A DNA stretch of 64,000 nucleotides from Ascidia mentula. Taxonomy: Eukaryota > Chordata > Ascidiacea > Phlebobranchia > Ascidiidae. This document shows, piece by piece, positions 43,545-54,599 of the stretch. Each line of letters opens with the position of its first letter. Position 1 is the first letter of the stretch. The notes below the pieces were generated by a model. That model was given only the letters and a program-made list of their open reading frames with translations. It made no database searches and had not been told where the DNA came from. The stretch is taken from contig OX387200.1 of the NCBI GenBank assembly GCA_947561715.1, positions 6,636,501 to 6,700,500 of the forward strand, written 5' to 3'. Position numbers and translations under genes: made by a program.

Positions 43545-44500
43545 CTAGCTTGGGCTGTAATGCGTGACGTTTTTACCGAAACGAAGCATACCGCGAACCT
43601 GTTTCGTCACGAACGAGCCCGGGCAACTTCCGAACGCAAAGCTAACAGGAAAAACGCCAGAAAAGGGCCAAATAAGCCAAACCAAATTTTGGGCGCCAGA
43701 CAAAATGGAAAAAAGCCAAATTCAGGGAATTTGGCGCGAAAGCGCCAATCTGCGAACGAGCTTGCGGCATCGAGCCGTGAAGAACTAACAGACCATAACG
43801 AGCAAGCTTCGGGTCTCAATTTACATGAGCGCGCGAAATTCGGTTCTCGCAAAATGGATATGGCGGCAACAGATAGTTTATTGGGAGTTAGGGCTCTACT
43901 TTTACTTCATAATTACCAAAAACGGTGCAAACGAAGAAAGGCTATGCTGTTGTTACATGTCAATGCGTTGCTTTCTCACAATCGAAGACTTGGACGGCCG
44001 TGGCGATTACAGAGGTGAGATATTGGTGGTATTTATGGGCCAGGCTTTATGCTTTTTTCGTTTGTTTTAGGTCAGGACAATGGTGGAATGTTATAGTTCC
44101 CGGTTTCAATGATTCCCAGTGGTTGACTCATTTCAGATTAAGTAAAGAATGCTTTGGGTGTTTGTGTGAAGAAATGTGGGAGTCAGGGCTTTTCTTTCTT
44201 CAACACTTTTTAACAACTGGTGTATTGCTTCGTTGGTCCAAATTACTGGACTTTTTCGCAATATTTTTGTCATTTTTTATGAAATAAATATTAATACCAA
44301 GCACACAAATTAAAACCTCAAAAAGAATATCTTCGATAAACATCAACAAGCAAACCTAACCTAACTTGATTTTGCCGCCAAATTTTCCAACAGCTGGTTC
44401 GCGAAAACAAGCTAGTTGGGCGAACTAGCTTCCGAACCCACCCCTATTAAGCTAGTTCGTCGAAACCGCTTCCGAACTAGCTTGGGCTGTGATGCGTAAC
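43545..44500. repeat. Direct repeat pair flanking the transposase fragment
   Basis: CTAGCTTGGGCTGTAATGCG near 43548 and CTAGCTTGGGCTGTGATGCG near 44477 are direct copies. Both are followed at similar distance by CCGCGAACCTG or CCGCGAACCCG. Between about 44398 and 44480 the motif GAACTAGCTT recurs several times in both orientations. Confidence 0.7.
43854..44287 (+). pseudogene. PIF/Harbinger-type transposase, N-terminal fragment
   Basis: An exon from the ATG at 43854 to 44014 (ending RRLGRPWRLQR) joins in phase, over a 56-base GT-AG intron, to an exon starting at 44071 (SGQWWNVIVPGFNDSQW, then LTHFRLSKECFGCLCEEM). This matches the N-terminal region of Harbinger/DDE_Tnp_4 transposases, where an aromatic W-rich segment precedes F-R-L/M-S-x-E-x-F-x-x-L. 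The frame stops at 44287 before any DDE catalytic motif, so only about 100-125 residues survive. Not functional. Confidence 0.6.
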
Positions 44501-45554
44501 GCTTTTTCTGATAATGGCGGGAAGCGGGTAAGAAGCGTGCCGCGAACCCGCTTTAGACGTCCATGTAAACAAGGCTCATGGTCAGTTAAGTGGACCAAAC
44601 AAGTTTTTGTCTCGTTGCATTTTTTCCAAATAACATAGAGTTACAGAATATTGTTGTAAAGATGAGATAATAAATATGGACCATACTTTTTTTTGTGTAA
44701 TTGCTGATTGAATAGGTGGCAACTCTATCTGCATGTAATATCTTTCCGACAATAAAAAAACTGTTTGTTGTCAGAAAATTTTATGAAAGTTCCTCGCCGC
44801 TTTAATGCGATTCGTGACAACACAAAACACGGCAAATGATTCGTATTATGTTGTTTTTGCGTAATCACGTGCATTGATTAACTCGTTAGTTTCACATGGC
44901 GGTTTCTGATTTTATATTCTCACTTACACCCAGCGTAAATACAAAGCAACAGAATGTCGAGATGAAAGATTGTTTGCACCGATGACGTAGTCGGGACCGA
45001 ACTACCTCTAAATACGGGTCAAATAAGGCAAAGAGTTGTTATTGCTTTGCGCTTACCCGTGGAGATTGTAAAATTTGTCAAACCATTTCTCAATCCGTCC
45101 CCTGATTCTTAGTTTCAGGTCCCACTTTCCTATAAACATAATTCCCTTTTTGCGACCAACAGTCATGCAAAATTTTTATGTGCTGAATGTACGTCACTTT
45201 TTTGCATCCTGTAAAATGTAGGATAAGTCGTCGAACGAGAATGAATAATAGTGCAGCAATTACAGATTTTGTACTCCTGTTTTTCCAAGAGATTTTAGGA
45301 AATAATATATCACATTCACGAGCAAAATATTGTTTTCAGCATTAAACTTTAAGCAGTTGTATTGCGATAATTAATAACTACGTCAACAGCCACCATTAGT
45401 GACAAACATTGTTGGCTATAAATTGTTTATTTCCTTCTTAGCCGGGTTACAACAGCTACCATAACGCACTCCTGCTGGTGGAAATTGTAATCACGGATCG
45501 AGCATTTCTTATATAAAGAGGTTCTTTGTGCATTTCGACTTTGAAACAAGTAAG
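44290..45554. other. Transposon right end and duplicated 3' flank
   Basis: From about 44630 the sequence matches 51.42-51.66 kb in blocks, best in 45391-45570 (GTGACAAACATTGTTGGCTA onward). The rest is longer here and unmatched. No gene. Confidence 0.5.
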
Positions 45555-46887
45555 TTACATGAAAGTCAAGTGTGCGAAAGTGAGTAAAATAATTGCAATC
45601 AAGCAAGCCGCGATCTTTGTTTCAAACACCATCCGCCTCATGACAACGTTTTCCTTAGCATATTCCTCCATCAAGGCAGACTTTACGTTTTTGCGCGGAA
45701 ACGGAACGTCGGGCACCTCGACGCCGAGAAACGAACAAAGGGGTTCCCAACCTTCTTGAACCCGAAACACCAAAAGTTTGTCCTTGGGCGCATTCTACAG
45801 CAAACGTTATCAGTTAAGTGTTTTTTTTTTCACAAAAACACCAAAAACACGTACTTTCAATACATCCGCGTTGTGTTGCCTGAATTTTAGTTTGAGGACA
45901 GTTTCGTTGATCGGGTGCTTGCTCCAGTTGTGTGGGATCTCAACACCGAACTGGGCACGATCTGTATCAAAAAAGTCTGTGTCGTACATAAGCCATGGTA
46001 TGTCTCACTTTATAGCACATGCATCTCACGAGCTTTACGGATTATTCCAGCTATCTTGCGTCCAGTAGGGGTGATGACTTTGGCCACAGTGTATAGAAGG
46101 TGGTTGTCCACGTTGGCTAGTTGACGAATAAAGCTTTTCACCCATACCTCCTCGTCATCTCGTATTGTTAATATAATCTGCGTCATTTGAGCAATTGGAA
46201 ATCGATTGAAACAAAGTCTACGTTAACTATTCGAACATAAGAATAATCAAGTGATGACACCTTATAGGTCAAAACAGTGGTCAACTGTATGCAGCTTACA
46301 CAGTTTATATTATTGGCTCCACTTTGCTTATCATATGGTTATTGTGACACGGGGCCTGACGGCACTAGTAATTGAGCATTGCTTGGCCGTTGTGTTTCCG
46401 CCTTGTTTTCTTCGTAAGGTTGCACCTAGTTTGGTGCCCAAAGGATGACGGTGATTGTATAATCTTTGCTTGGCCGTTTGGTCGGCAAAGTCGTCTGATA
46501 GTCACATAAGCTGCACTGCTAAGACCTTTTATGTCGAAACAGTTGCCATCTGTCTGCGGCTCACAGAGAAGTATATTTGTTTGTAACTTGATATATAACT
46601 TACTATACAGCATATAAACGACTGAACCATATAACCTTAGCTTCCGGAAATGCTTCGTGAATTTCCTTCCAAAAATAAAAACCCGGTGTGTCGACAACCA
46701 CATCCACATTCTCATACATTTCTCTGAACAAACCAATACTTCCCCCCGTTGTTAAAATCTCCTTCCATTCTTTTTCGTGGTAGTAGCAATTTTCAAAAAA
46801 ATCAAAAACACTGTAATCCAGAATTTCTAGCGCTTCGTGCAGTGACTTGGTACCCGTTTTACAAAATCCAGCCACGATAACCTTCAT
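45555..46887 (-). CDS. Sulfotransferase-like protein with C-terminal membrane anchor, copy 1 (intact)
   Basis: Four exons: 46636-46887 (ATG), 46030-46177, 45855-45976 and 45555-45794. They are in phase (0, 1, 0) and give 253 residues. The N-terminal KVIVAGFCKTGTKSLHEAL is the 5'-phosphosulfate-binding-type loop of the Sulfotransfer_4 (P-loop sulfotransferase-like) family. Exon 2 has ILTIRDDEEVWVKSF, resembling the second PAPS-binding segment (R-D-x-x-x-W-x-x-S). Exon 3 has HNWSKHP and KLKFRQHNADV. Exon 4 has LLVFRVQEGWEPLCSFLG and PDVPFPRKN, the family C-terminal motif, then one hydrophobic helix (ACLIAIILLTFAHLTF) at the very end, so it is probably tail-anchored. Substrate unknown. Intron 1 holds a repeat found in other copies. 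Confidence 0.8.
46255..46575. repeat. Intron-1 repeat, two related segments
   Basis: CACCTTATAGGTCAAAACAG...GTATGCAGCTTACAC and later GACCTTTTATGTCGAAACAG...GTCTGCGGCTCACAG are diverged direct copies. The block recurs at about 52300-52630 and 58148-58480 (inside copies 3 and 6) and alone at about 61590-61880. Confidence 0.75.
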
Positions 46888-46889
46888 AT

Positions 46890-48688
46890 TACAGCTCTCT
46901 AATCTATTGCTGATTTGTATGTTTGATATTGCTGATCACATAAAAACTTCACCATCAGAGCGTATGGTATACTCAGTAGGAACTGATGCGTCACGTTGAG
47001 TATCGGTACTTAAGGGCTTGTTGCACCATGACTAAATCTCTTACTTCAGTTGTTTATCTATCATATGTAGGTCATGCAGAACAGTGGTTCACAAACTTGC
47101 GTTAAGGGTGAAAATAAAAAGTGCGCTCTACAAGCAGCACTAAGAGGCTGACTGGTCAATACCTTTCCAAGCAAGACAACTTCGCAAAATTGCAGATGTA
47201 CATGTTACACTATGTTTTCTAATTGCATTGTGCTGTGGTGGAGCTACTTGCTCTCAAACAGTTTGTTGTGACGTATCAAAGATGGATCGAAGTCATACAT
47301 GGAACGTGGTTTAATTAGTTTGCAAGCAGAACTGTAATGGACTGATTTTTAAATACGTTAGTTGGGGTTTCTTTTGCATTGTTATGCTTGCTTTTACACA
47401 ATTGTGAAATGTCACCGTGTCGTCTGGTCTGGTATAAACAACAATTTGGTTGTCCTAGAGGTTTGTTGGATTGCTGTGAATAAATTTTTGATTTCCCCAA
47501 TAGTTGGAGCAAGAGAGAGAGCGTTGCCAACTTTCGTTCATATTGTGCTAAATATCTGTAGTTTGGCATTGTCTACGCGCAAACCTATACCAACTGCGAA
47601 GTAAGAACAAAACAGTTCTGCTTCGTTTTCCAGCCAAATCGTAGATTTATTCAACCGGAACAAGTACCGATAGTCCAAAATGAAGCCATGCGTTTTGATG
47701 AATTGTAAATTTGCCAGAGGTCTGATCATCTCATAAAGACAATTTCTCCTATAAACGTACGTTGTTGAGTTGCCAACGCAGCGATTCCAACTATCATAAT
47801 CATATGGTTCACAAGTTAGTAAAGTGGAACAATGTCGTTTCAGCGAAATGTACAGCGAAAATACATACTGCGATTTGTGGTGGAACAAGCGGTTTTACAG
47901 GTCATACGAAAATTTACCACGTCATTCGGTGAAATATTGACTGGAGGTATTTGCATTCGGCCGAATCCAATCACTTCTGTGTTGGCACTTACCTAACCTA
48001 TATCAGTGAAAGTTAACAGATCTCTGCATTTAAATTAAAAGTTTATCATTTTCCTTTCAATTAACCAGTATGAATTTGGCTTATTGCAACGCATTAGCGA
48101 CATGTGGTATATTCGTTGAGGTTAAAAACATTTTTTTATTTTAAGGCGGTTTTAGGCATCGAAGTCTCGTTAATTATCATCTTTGCGCAACAGCAGGTGT
48201 ACATGTGATAAACAGTTGTCAGTGTCGCTTCCGACATGGATTAGAACTTGCTTGTTGCGATAAACATGTATTGACAAACGCAATTCACGTTTATTTGCAG
48301 ACTCAGACATGGCGTTGAATTGCTGCAAACCTTCTTTAACTTTCTTCCATACAAGCTCAAATCTAAATACTAGGCTACATTGAAATAGAAATTTCAGACA
48401 AAATACTTTTATGTTGTTTATTGCTTCTGACATTTCCGATGGTGTGAAGAAGCGTAGCAGGTACACCTATGTTGAGGTTATGACTTTTCAGAAACTGCAC
48501 TTTTTGAAATACGACCTATTAGAAATTGCACTTTTTAAAATACGGCCTTTCTGTAATGAATTTATGACCGACTATTAATTTCATAGTTTTATTAGTTACA
48601 ACAACTTGTATGAATATCTTAATTATTCGGCCGCAGAAAAACATGCTTTCCTGCATCAAACGTAACACAGTCTTTGCTATTTTGAAAT
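46890..48688. other. Intergenic, upstream of copy 1, with duplicated blocks
   Basis: About 46970-47480 matches about 58860-59400 upstream of copy 6 (TGTTGCACCATGACTAAATC, CATATGTAGGTCATGCAGAA). About 48010-48130 matches about 53048-53162. No gene is recognised; the open frames at 47.5-47.9 and 48.2-48.5 kb have no splice or family support. Confidence 0.45.
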
Positions 48689-50278
48689 CTACCACAGCAG
48701 TAACCAAAATATGCCAAGCGCCAAAAAAACAGTTGCCAAAGCAAAGACAATATAAAGCTCTCGTATTATTTGAAGCATTGCTGGGTTTTCTGCTGCCTCC
48801 TCGAATGCTTTTCCCCCAATATTCTTGTGTGGAAATGGAGTGTCGGGTATGTTAGCACCCAGGAACTTGCAAAGCGGTTCCCAACCGTCCTTAATGTCCA
48901 TTACCAGAAGCTTGTCTTTTGGGGCTCTCTGCGACATACAAGTGACTGGGGACTCAATTAAACCATTATAATGTCAACAAAACTGATTGGGAATGTGGGC
49001 ACAAATCACCACGACCATGACATGGAAAACATGGTTTCAATTTAAACCTCTTTTGAGCATTGAAGGTAAATGTCAGCTATTAATTGCTGTTTACAATAAC
49101 ACAGTAAACGGGATACTTTTAGGACTATCATTCGTGGAAAATATTCATTGGGACACTTACTTGTTGAACGTAACAGTTGTGTTGTCGAAACTTTAGTCGC
49201 GATATTCTTTCAACGGGCTTTATGTCAATCAAGGCTGAAGTTATAGGTGATGAAAAGCCCATCAAAACTACAACCAATAAGTACCAGTTAGTTTCGAAGC
49301 AAAGTACCGAAGCATAAACAATATATTTTACGGGCTTTCGACATGTGACTGTGATACGATCTTCCTGTTGGTGTGATGATGGTCGCCAATCGGAAAAGAG
49401 ACCATTCGTTCATTTCGCGTAATTGGTGTAAGGCGCTCTTGTACCAAGTATCTTCATCTCGTGTCATCAAAATGATCTGAACAAATGTAATGATCATATT
49501 GTCTGGGTTAATTGCTGCAAAATCATATTTCGTGAAATAGGTTTTCAGGATTCGCAACCCAGGCATTCCAGTCTGGATCAGCCACCTGGGCCTAGTTAGC
49601 CCAGCAGGGTCGTGTCTTCAAACCTTACCGGGGCTTGATTTTTCAAAGCTTGATCCGACTTATCAGAAAAAAGTGGCTGATGCAGCTAGACTATACAATG
49701 CCTGGGCTGTGAAGCCTGTAAACCTAATTATCCAGATACGAATGCTGTGATCGCCTATTAAAGGACTTGCGCAGTGGGGTCATCCTGTCAATCATGCGAT
49801 TGCATGAAGTATTTCTGCGTTTCGTGAAAAAAAATGAATTGATATTCTAATTCCGGTTCAATCAAATACATATTTTATCAACATAAAAAGGAAACCTTAG
49901 GTTTGAAGCACAGAGACAATTTTACATCGACCTGAAGACATGCCTACGTGACTACTACCACATGTTGCCTGCAATATCAGTTGGCTATGCTTATTGTAAT
50001 ATGTTACTAATTTTAATTTTTCGTACTTTGGCATCGGGAAATGCTTCGTGGATTAGTTCCCAGAAGTAGTACACCGGGGTATCTGTAACAACATCTATAT
50101 CCTTGTACATATTCTGAAACAGTTTATTGTTTCCGCCTGTTTCAAATATCTCCTTCCATTCCTTGTTATGGCAGTAAGCGTGTTCCAAAAAGCCGTACAC
50201 ATTATATCCTAGTTTTGTTAAAGCTGCGTTCATGGACTTGGTGCCTGTTTTAGGCATTCCAGCAACAATAATCTTCAT
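48689..50278 (-). CDS. Sulfotransferase-like protein, copy 2 (apparently intact)
   Basis: Exons: 50027-50278 (ATG), 49332-49476, 49161-49267 and 48689-48928, in phase, about 247 residues. KIIVAGMPKTGTKSMNAAL, ILMTRDEDTWYKSAL, RLKFRQHNCYV and LLVMDIKDGWEPLCKFLG follow the family plan. The tail helix (IVFALATVFLALGIFWLLL) is longer and more hydrophobic than in copy 1. Exon 3 is unlike the others in its first half (ends SRLKFRQHN but lacks HNWSxHP), so its acceptor at 49268 is uncertain. Intron 1 contains a tRNA-like SINE. Confidence 0.7.
49558..49815. repeat. tRNA-like SINE copy in intron 1 of copy 2
   Basis: Shares with 50635-50870 and 56130-56350 the segments AGTGGCTGATGCAGCTAGAC, TGGGCTGTGAAGCCTGTAAA and CTGTGATCGCC. 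Ends in GACTTGCGCAGTGGGGTCAT, also seen at 29.3 and 56.3 kb. Confidence 0.65.
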
Positions 50279-50634
50279 ATTGTCTGCCCTTGCTCTAGTT
50301 GCTCGCAAGTAAAAAAGTTTTCAAATTAATTAGAATGGAATTGGCTTTCACGATGCGTTGCAGCCAACAAAATGCCTCGAAAGGCGAAATCAGCCTATTA
50401 GTTTCAACAATACCTTGTTATTGTTTGATAATATTTATATGTTTATATTCCGAATCTCGTAGCAAACAATAACAAAAAAAACTGTTAGGGCATTGTATAT
50501 CCGCCAAAATCAGTGTATGATGGAAAGGAAAATGAAGTTATTCCACACCATTTATACCCTCGGCTCTCGTGACCATTTACACCTGATTTATTATAATTGC
50601 AGGAAACTTTATTAAAATAAACCGTCACTAGGTT

Positions 50635-50870
50635 TTCAGGCTTCGAGGTCCAGGCATTGCTGTATACAGAGAACAGCAACTTTTTCTGCAGCTCAGTTGA
50701 TAGAGCGTATTGGGTCTGGTTAGCCAAGGGTCATGAGCTTGATTTTACAGATCTCGCTCCGACTTCTCCGGAAAAAGTGGCTGATCCATCTAGAATGCAA
50801 TGCCAGGGCTGCAAAGCCTGTAAACGTAGTGAACTCGATACGATAGATGTGATCGCCCGTGATTAATGCT
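50635..50870 (+). repeat. tRNA-like SINE copy
   Basis: Starts with CAGGCTTCGAGGTCCAGGCA. It contains GCTCAGTTGATAGAGC, close to the tRNA box A consensus, and further on CTTGATTTTACAGATCTCGC where a box B would be expected, then the AAAGTGGCTGATCCATCTAG block. This supports a tRNA-derived SINE. It is not a functional tRNA. Confidence 0.6.
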
Positions 50871-51039
50871 TTCTATTGCTTTACGTCCCGCCGTGTTTTA
50901 GCTGTTGCGCCCCTTAGTACTTTTGGTATAAAGTATACTTCGAAGTCCACTTAACTGATATAACACGAGAAATGAATCAAGTAAAATATTTAATTCGTCC
51001 GTTATACCAACATTTTTTACCAATGACACGTTAAGAAAA

Positions 51040-51660
51040 ATTCAGTGATTAATCTTATTTCATAAATTGAAAAATTCATACGTTTGACATTCTACCAGCA
51101 TAACAATGCTCCAAATAAAACACATCTGCGGTAAAACAATTCTCACTTATTTTCAATTTCCAAACAAAGCCGACTAAATCTACAACAGAGCTAAACATAT
51201 TCTGTCAGGACGCCTTGAAAAGCAATCTTGTCTGATTTCAGCAGTCAGCAGCTTCGTGCAAACATGTTTTTCGGTGAAACGCTTGGGTAAGTTTTGCCAA
51301 CCACACATAACGTTTTCTTTCGCAGTCAGCAAACGCTGTCAGGCGGACAGTTAGCTTACTAAACAATACCTTCGGCCTTTCCACTGAAAACCGACTTTTT
51401 TGTCTTCTTACATTTTTAACAGATAATATAGATTACAGAACATTGTGGTAAAGATGATGTAAAAAACATGGGCCAACGCAATAGCCACCATTAGTGGCAA
51501 ACATTTTTGGCTATAAAATGTTTACTTCCTTTTTAGCCGGGTTACAACAGCTGCCGTAACGCACTACTGCTGGTCGAAATTGTAATCACTGAACGAGCAT
51601 TCATTGTTGAGATGATGAGGATCTTTGTGCATTTCGATTTCACAACCAGTAAGTTAGATG
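51040..51660. other. Empty-site locus of the 41.5-44.6 kb transposon
   Basis: 51040-51360 matches 41141-41465, and parts of 51420-51660 match 44630-45570. Only about 60 bases separate the two blocks here, against about 3.1 kb there. No gene. Confidence 0.75.
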
Positions 51661-52948
51661 AAAGTCAAGTGTGCGAAAGTGAGTAAAATAATTGCAAACA
51701 AGCAAGCCGCTATTTTTGTTTCAAACACCATTCGCCTCATGACAAGGTTTTCCTTAGCATATTCCTCCATCAAGGCAGACTTCACGTTTTTGCGCGGAAA
51801 CGGAACGTCGGGCACCTCGACGCTGAGAAACGAACAAAGGGGTTTCCAACCTTCTTGAACCCGAAACACCAAAAGTTTGTCCTTGGGCGCATTCTACAGC
51901 AAACGTTATCAGTTAAGTGTTTGTACATTTTCACAAAAACACCAAAAACAAGTACTTTCAATACTGCTCCAGTTGTGTGGGATCTCAACACCGAACTGGG
52001 CACGATCTGTATCAAAAAATCTGTGTCGTACATAAGCCATGGTATGTCTCACTTTATAGCACATGCATCTCACGAGCTTTTCGGATTACTCCAGCTATCT
52101 TGCGTCCAATAGGGGTGATACTCTTGCCACAGTGTATAGAAGGTGGTTGTCCACGTTGGCTAGTTGACGAATAAAGCTTTTCACCCATACCTCCTCGTCA
52201 TCTCGTATCGTTAATATAATCTGCGTCATTTGAGCAATAGGAAATGGATTGAAATAAAGTCTGCGTTAATTATTCGAACATAAGTATAATCAAGTGATGA
52301 CACCTTATAGGTCAAAACAGTGGTCATCTGTATGCAGCTTACACAATTCATATTATTGGCTCCACTTTGCTTATCATATGATTATTGTGACACGGGGCCT
52401 GACGGCACTATGAATTGAGCATTGCTTGGCCGTTGTGTTTCCGCCTTGTTTTCTTCGTAAGGTTGCACCTAGTTTGGTGCCCAAAGGATGACGGTGATTG
52501 CATAGTCGCCACAAAGTGGAAGTCTTTGCTTGGCCTTTTGGTCGGCAAAGTCATCAGATAGTCACACCAGCTGCACTGCTAAGACCTTTTAGGTCGAAAC
52601 AGTGGCCATCTGTCTGCAGCTCACAGAGAAGTATATTTGTTTGTAACTTGATATATAACTTACTATAAAGCATATAAACGACTGAACCATATTACCTTGG
52701 CTTCCGGAAATGCTTCGTGAATTTCCTTCCAAAAATAGAAACCCGGTGTGTCGACAACCACATCCACACTCTCATACATTTTTCTGTACAAACTAATACT
52801 TCCCCCCGTTGTTAAAATCTCCTTCCATTCCTTTTCGTGGTAGTAGCAGTTTTCAAAAAAAATCAAAAACACTGTAACCCAGAATTTCTAGCGCTTCGTG
52901 CAGTGACTTGGTACCCGTTTTACAAAAACCAGCCACGATAACCGTCAT
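51654..52948 (-). pseudogene. Sulfotransferase-like copy 3, frameshifted
   Basis: Near-identical to copy 1 over exons and introns. Lesion 1: in exon 1 (about 52697-52948) a T run after SVFDFF has one extra T, shifting the frame to an early stop. Lesion 2: exon 3 has lost about 60 bases between HNWS and the donor, and the remaining length does not restore frame. Exon 4 (51654-51893) is open and keeps the tail helix (KIAACLFAIILLTFAHLTF). Recently duplicated, then inactivated. Confidence 0.85.
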
Positions 52949-53436
52949 CGTACAGCTCTCTAATCTATTGCTGATTTGTAAGTTTGATATTGCTGATCAC
53001 ATATAAAAACTTCACCATCAGAGCGGTAAAAGGATAAAAAAAAAGTAAAAGTTAACAGATCCCTGCATTTAAGTTAAAAGTTTATCATTTTCCATTCAAT
53101 TAACCGTATGAACTTGGCTTGTTGCAACGCATTAGCGACATGCGGCATATTCGTTGAGGTTTAAAATTATTGCGTTACTCAGTTTTATAATGGAAAACAT
53201 AGATACGTTGCAATCGTTATACATGTTTTATTCCTATGATAAGCAAAGTTTTAATCTGTTCGAAATATCAAGAACAATACATTTTGGGCAACAAAGTTTC
53301 GTTTATTTAGGCGTGAGAGTCTTCACATATTGAGTTCAAGTCATCACAAACCAATAAATGCAGAAAATATCACAAAAAAAACACATCAAGAGCAATCTAA
53401 TGAGAATGTAAAAGCTATAAAAACAATTTAAATAAT
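52949..53436. other. Intergenic, partly duplicated
   Basis: 53048-53162 matches 48010-48130. The remainder is AT-rich with no gene seen. Confidence 0.45.
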
Positions 53437-54560
53437 CTATAAAACCAGCACCACACATATTAGTAAAGCTCCTGATAACATACCAAGCAAAAGCAACACA
53501 ATCTTTGCTTCGAAAATCATTTTCATCATCACGGGATTTTCTTGTGAGGCATCTTCAAACAACGTAGAATTTACATTTCTTCGTGGAAATGGAACATCGG
53601 GGACTTCGACACCAAGAAACTTGCAAAGTGGATCCCATCCTTCTTTTACTCGAAACACCAGCAGTTTGTCTTTTGGTGCGTTCTTGTAGAGTAAATATGT
53701 TACACTGTTAGAGTGTAAAGTGAAATCTCAATGCGCTATTTAATATACGTTGCCCACATATGTCTCCCAAACCCTGGAACTAAAATCGGTACCTGCAATA
53801 CATCCGTGTTGTGTTGTCTGTATTTCATCCTTAGCACCGTCTCGTTGAATTGTAACTCGCTCCAATTAAAGGGGAGCCATGCGCCGAACGCAACACTACC
53901 TGAAAAAGTATTGCAGAAAACCAATAGATCGCTTTTATAACACTTAGGACAATAATTTAAATTACAGTAGGTTATGTATTCATTGTGCCGTCGAGATGGT
54001 AAATTACATGGTAAAAATCTCCTTTACATCATTCTCCACAATAGTTCGTTGAGACATAAGCGGAAAGGGAGTGATAATTCATTTTGTGAGGCTTCTGCAT
54101 CTTACCTTCGAGCTTATTCACATTCGCAACTTTGTATCCTGTTGGAGAGAAAGTTTTGGCAAGTTTCAACATCCATTCCCCATCAAGTCTGCGAGTCTGG
54201 AGCAAAAAACTTTTCAACCACTCCGGCTCGTCACGTGTTGTCAAAATTATCTGCAATCATAATTTTCTTTTCAAAACTTTCAACTTAAAAACTCCTAACG
54301 TTAATCACCTTGGACTCCGGAAAAGCTTCATGTATTTCTTTCCAGAAGCAGAACGCAGGCCTGCCAACAACAGCATCCACATTCTCGTACATCTTTCTGA
54401 ATAGTTCAGTACTGCCACCAGTGGTTAGGATTTCCATCCATTCCTTGTTGTGAAAATAGTCATGGTCCAAGAAGTCATACACACTATAACCAAGTTCGTT
54501 AAGAGCTGCATGCATGGATTTAGTTCCAGTTTTGCTAAAGCCAGCTACAATCACTTTCAT
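53437..54560 (-). CDS. Sulfotransferase-like protein with C-terminal membrane anchor, copy 4 (intact)
   Basis: Exons: 54309-54560 (ATG), 54106-54250, 53793-53899 and 53437-53682. In phase, about 249 residues. Motifs: KVIVAGFSKTGTKSMHAAL, ILTTRDEPEWLKSFL, FSPTGYKVA, FNWSELQFNETVLRMKYRQH, LLVFRVKEGWDPLCKFLG and PDVPFPRRN. The C-terminal helix is IVLLLLGMLSGALLICVVLV, long enough to span a membrane. Introns are short (53-206 bases) and repeat-free, making this the most compact copy. Substrate unknown. Confidence 0.82.
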
Positions 54561-54599
54561 TTTGCGCTTGTGATTAACAAATTTTTAATAGGGCATTTA

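Larger units (their letters stand above)
41479..44573. mobile_element. 3.1-kb DNA transposon carrying a USP remnant and Harbinger transposase fragment
   Basis: The ends are imperfect inverted repeats: left CCCCGTTTACATGACGG at 41479 and right CGTCCATGTAAACAAGG ending at about 44571. The sequences on both sides match one continuous locus at about 51.04-51.66 kb that lacks the element, so the insertion is supported by an approximate empty site. Inside, on the plus strand, are a ubiquitin-specific-protease remnant (42093-42905) and a PIF/Harbinger-type transposase N-terminal fragment (43854-44287). The target-site duplication is not clear by eye. It may be one composite element or a Harbinger element with a nested piece. 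Confidence 0.65.

Noticed and set aside
43560..44018. 152-codon plus-strand frame starting at 43560 taken as a full protein
   Set aside because: Only the part from about 43854 resembles Harbinger transposase; the N-terminal half is compositionally odd and overlaps a repeated DNA motif.
50657..50730. tRNA gene suggested by GCTCAGTTGATAGAGC
   Set aside because: No complete cloverleaf; the sequence belongs to a repeated SINE-like family.
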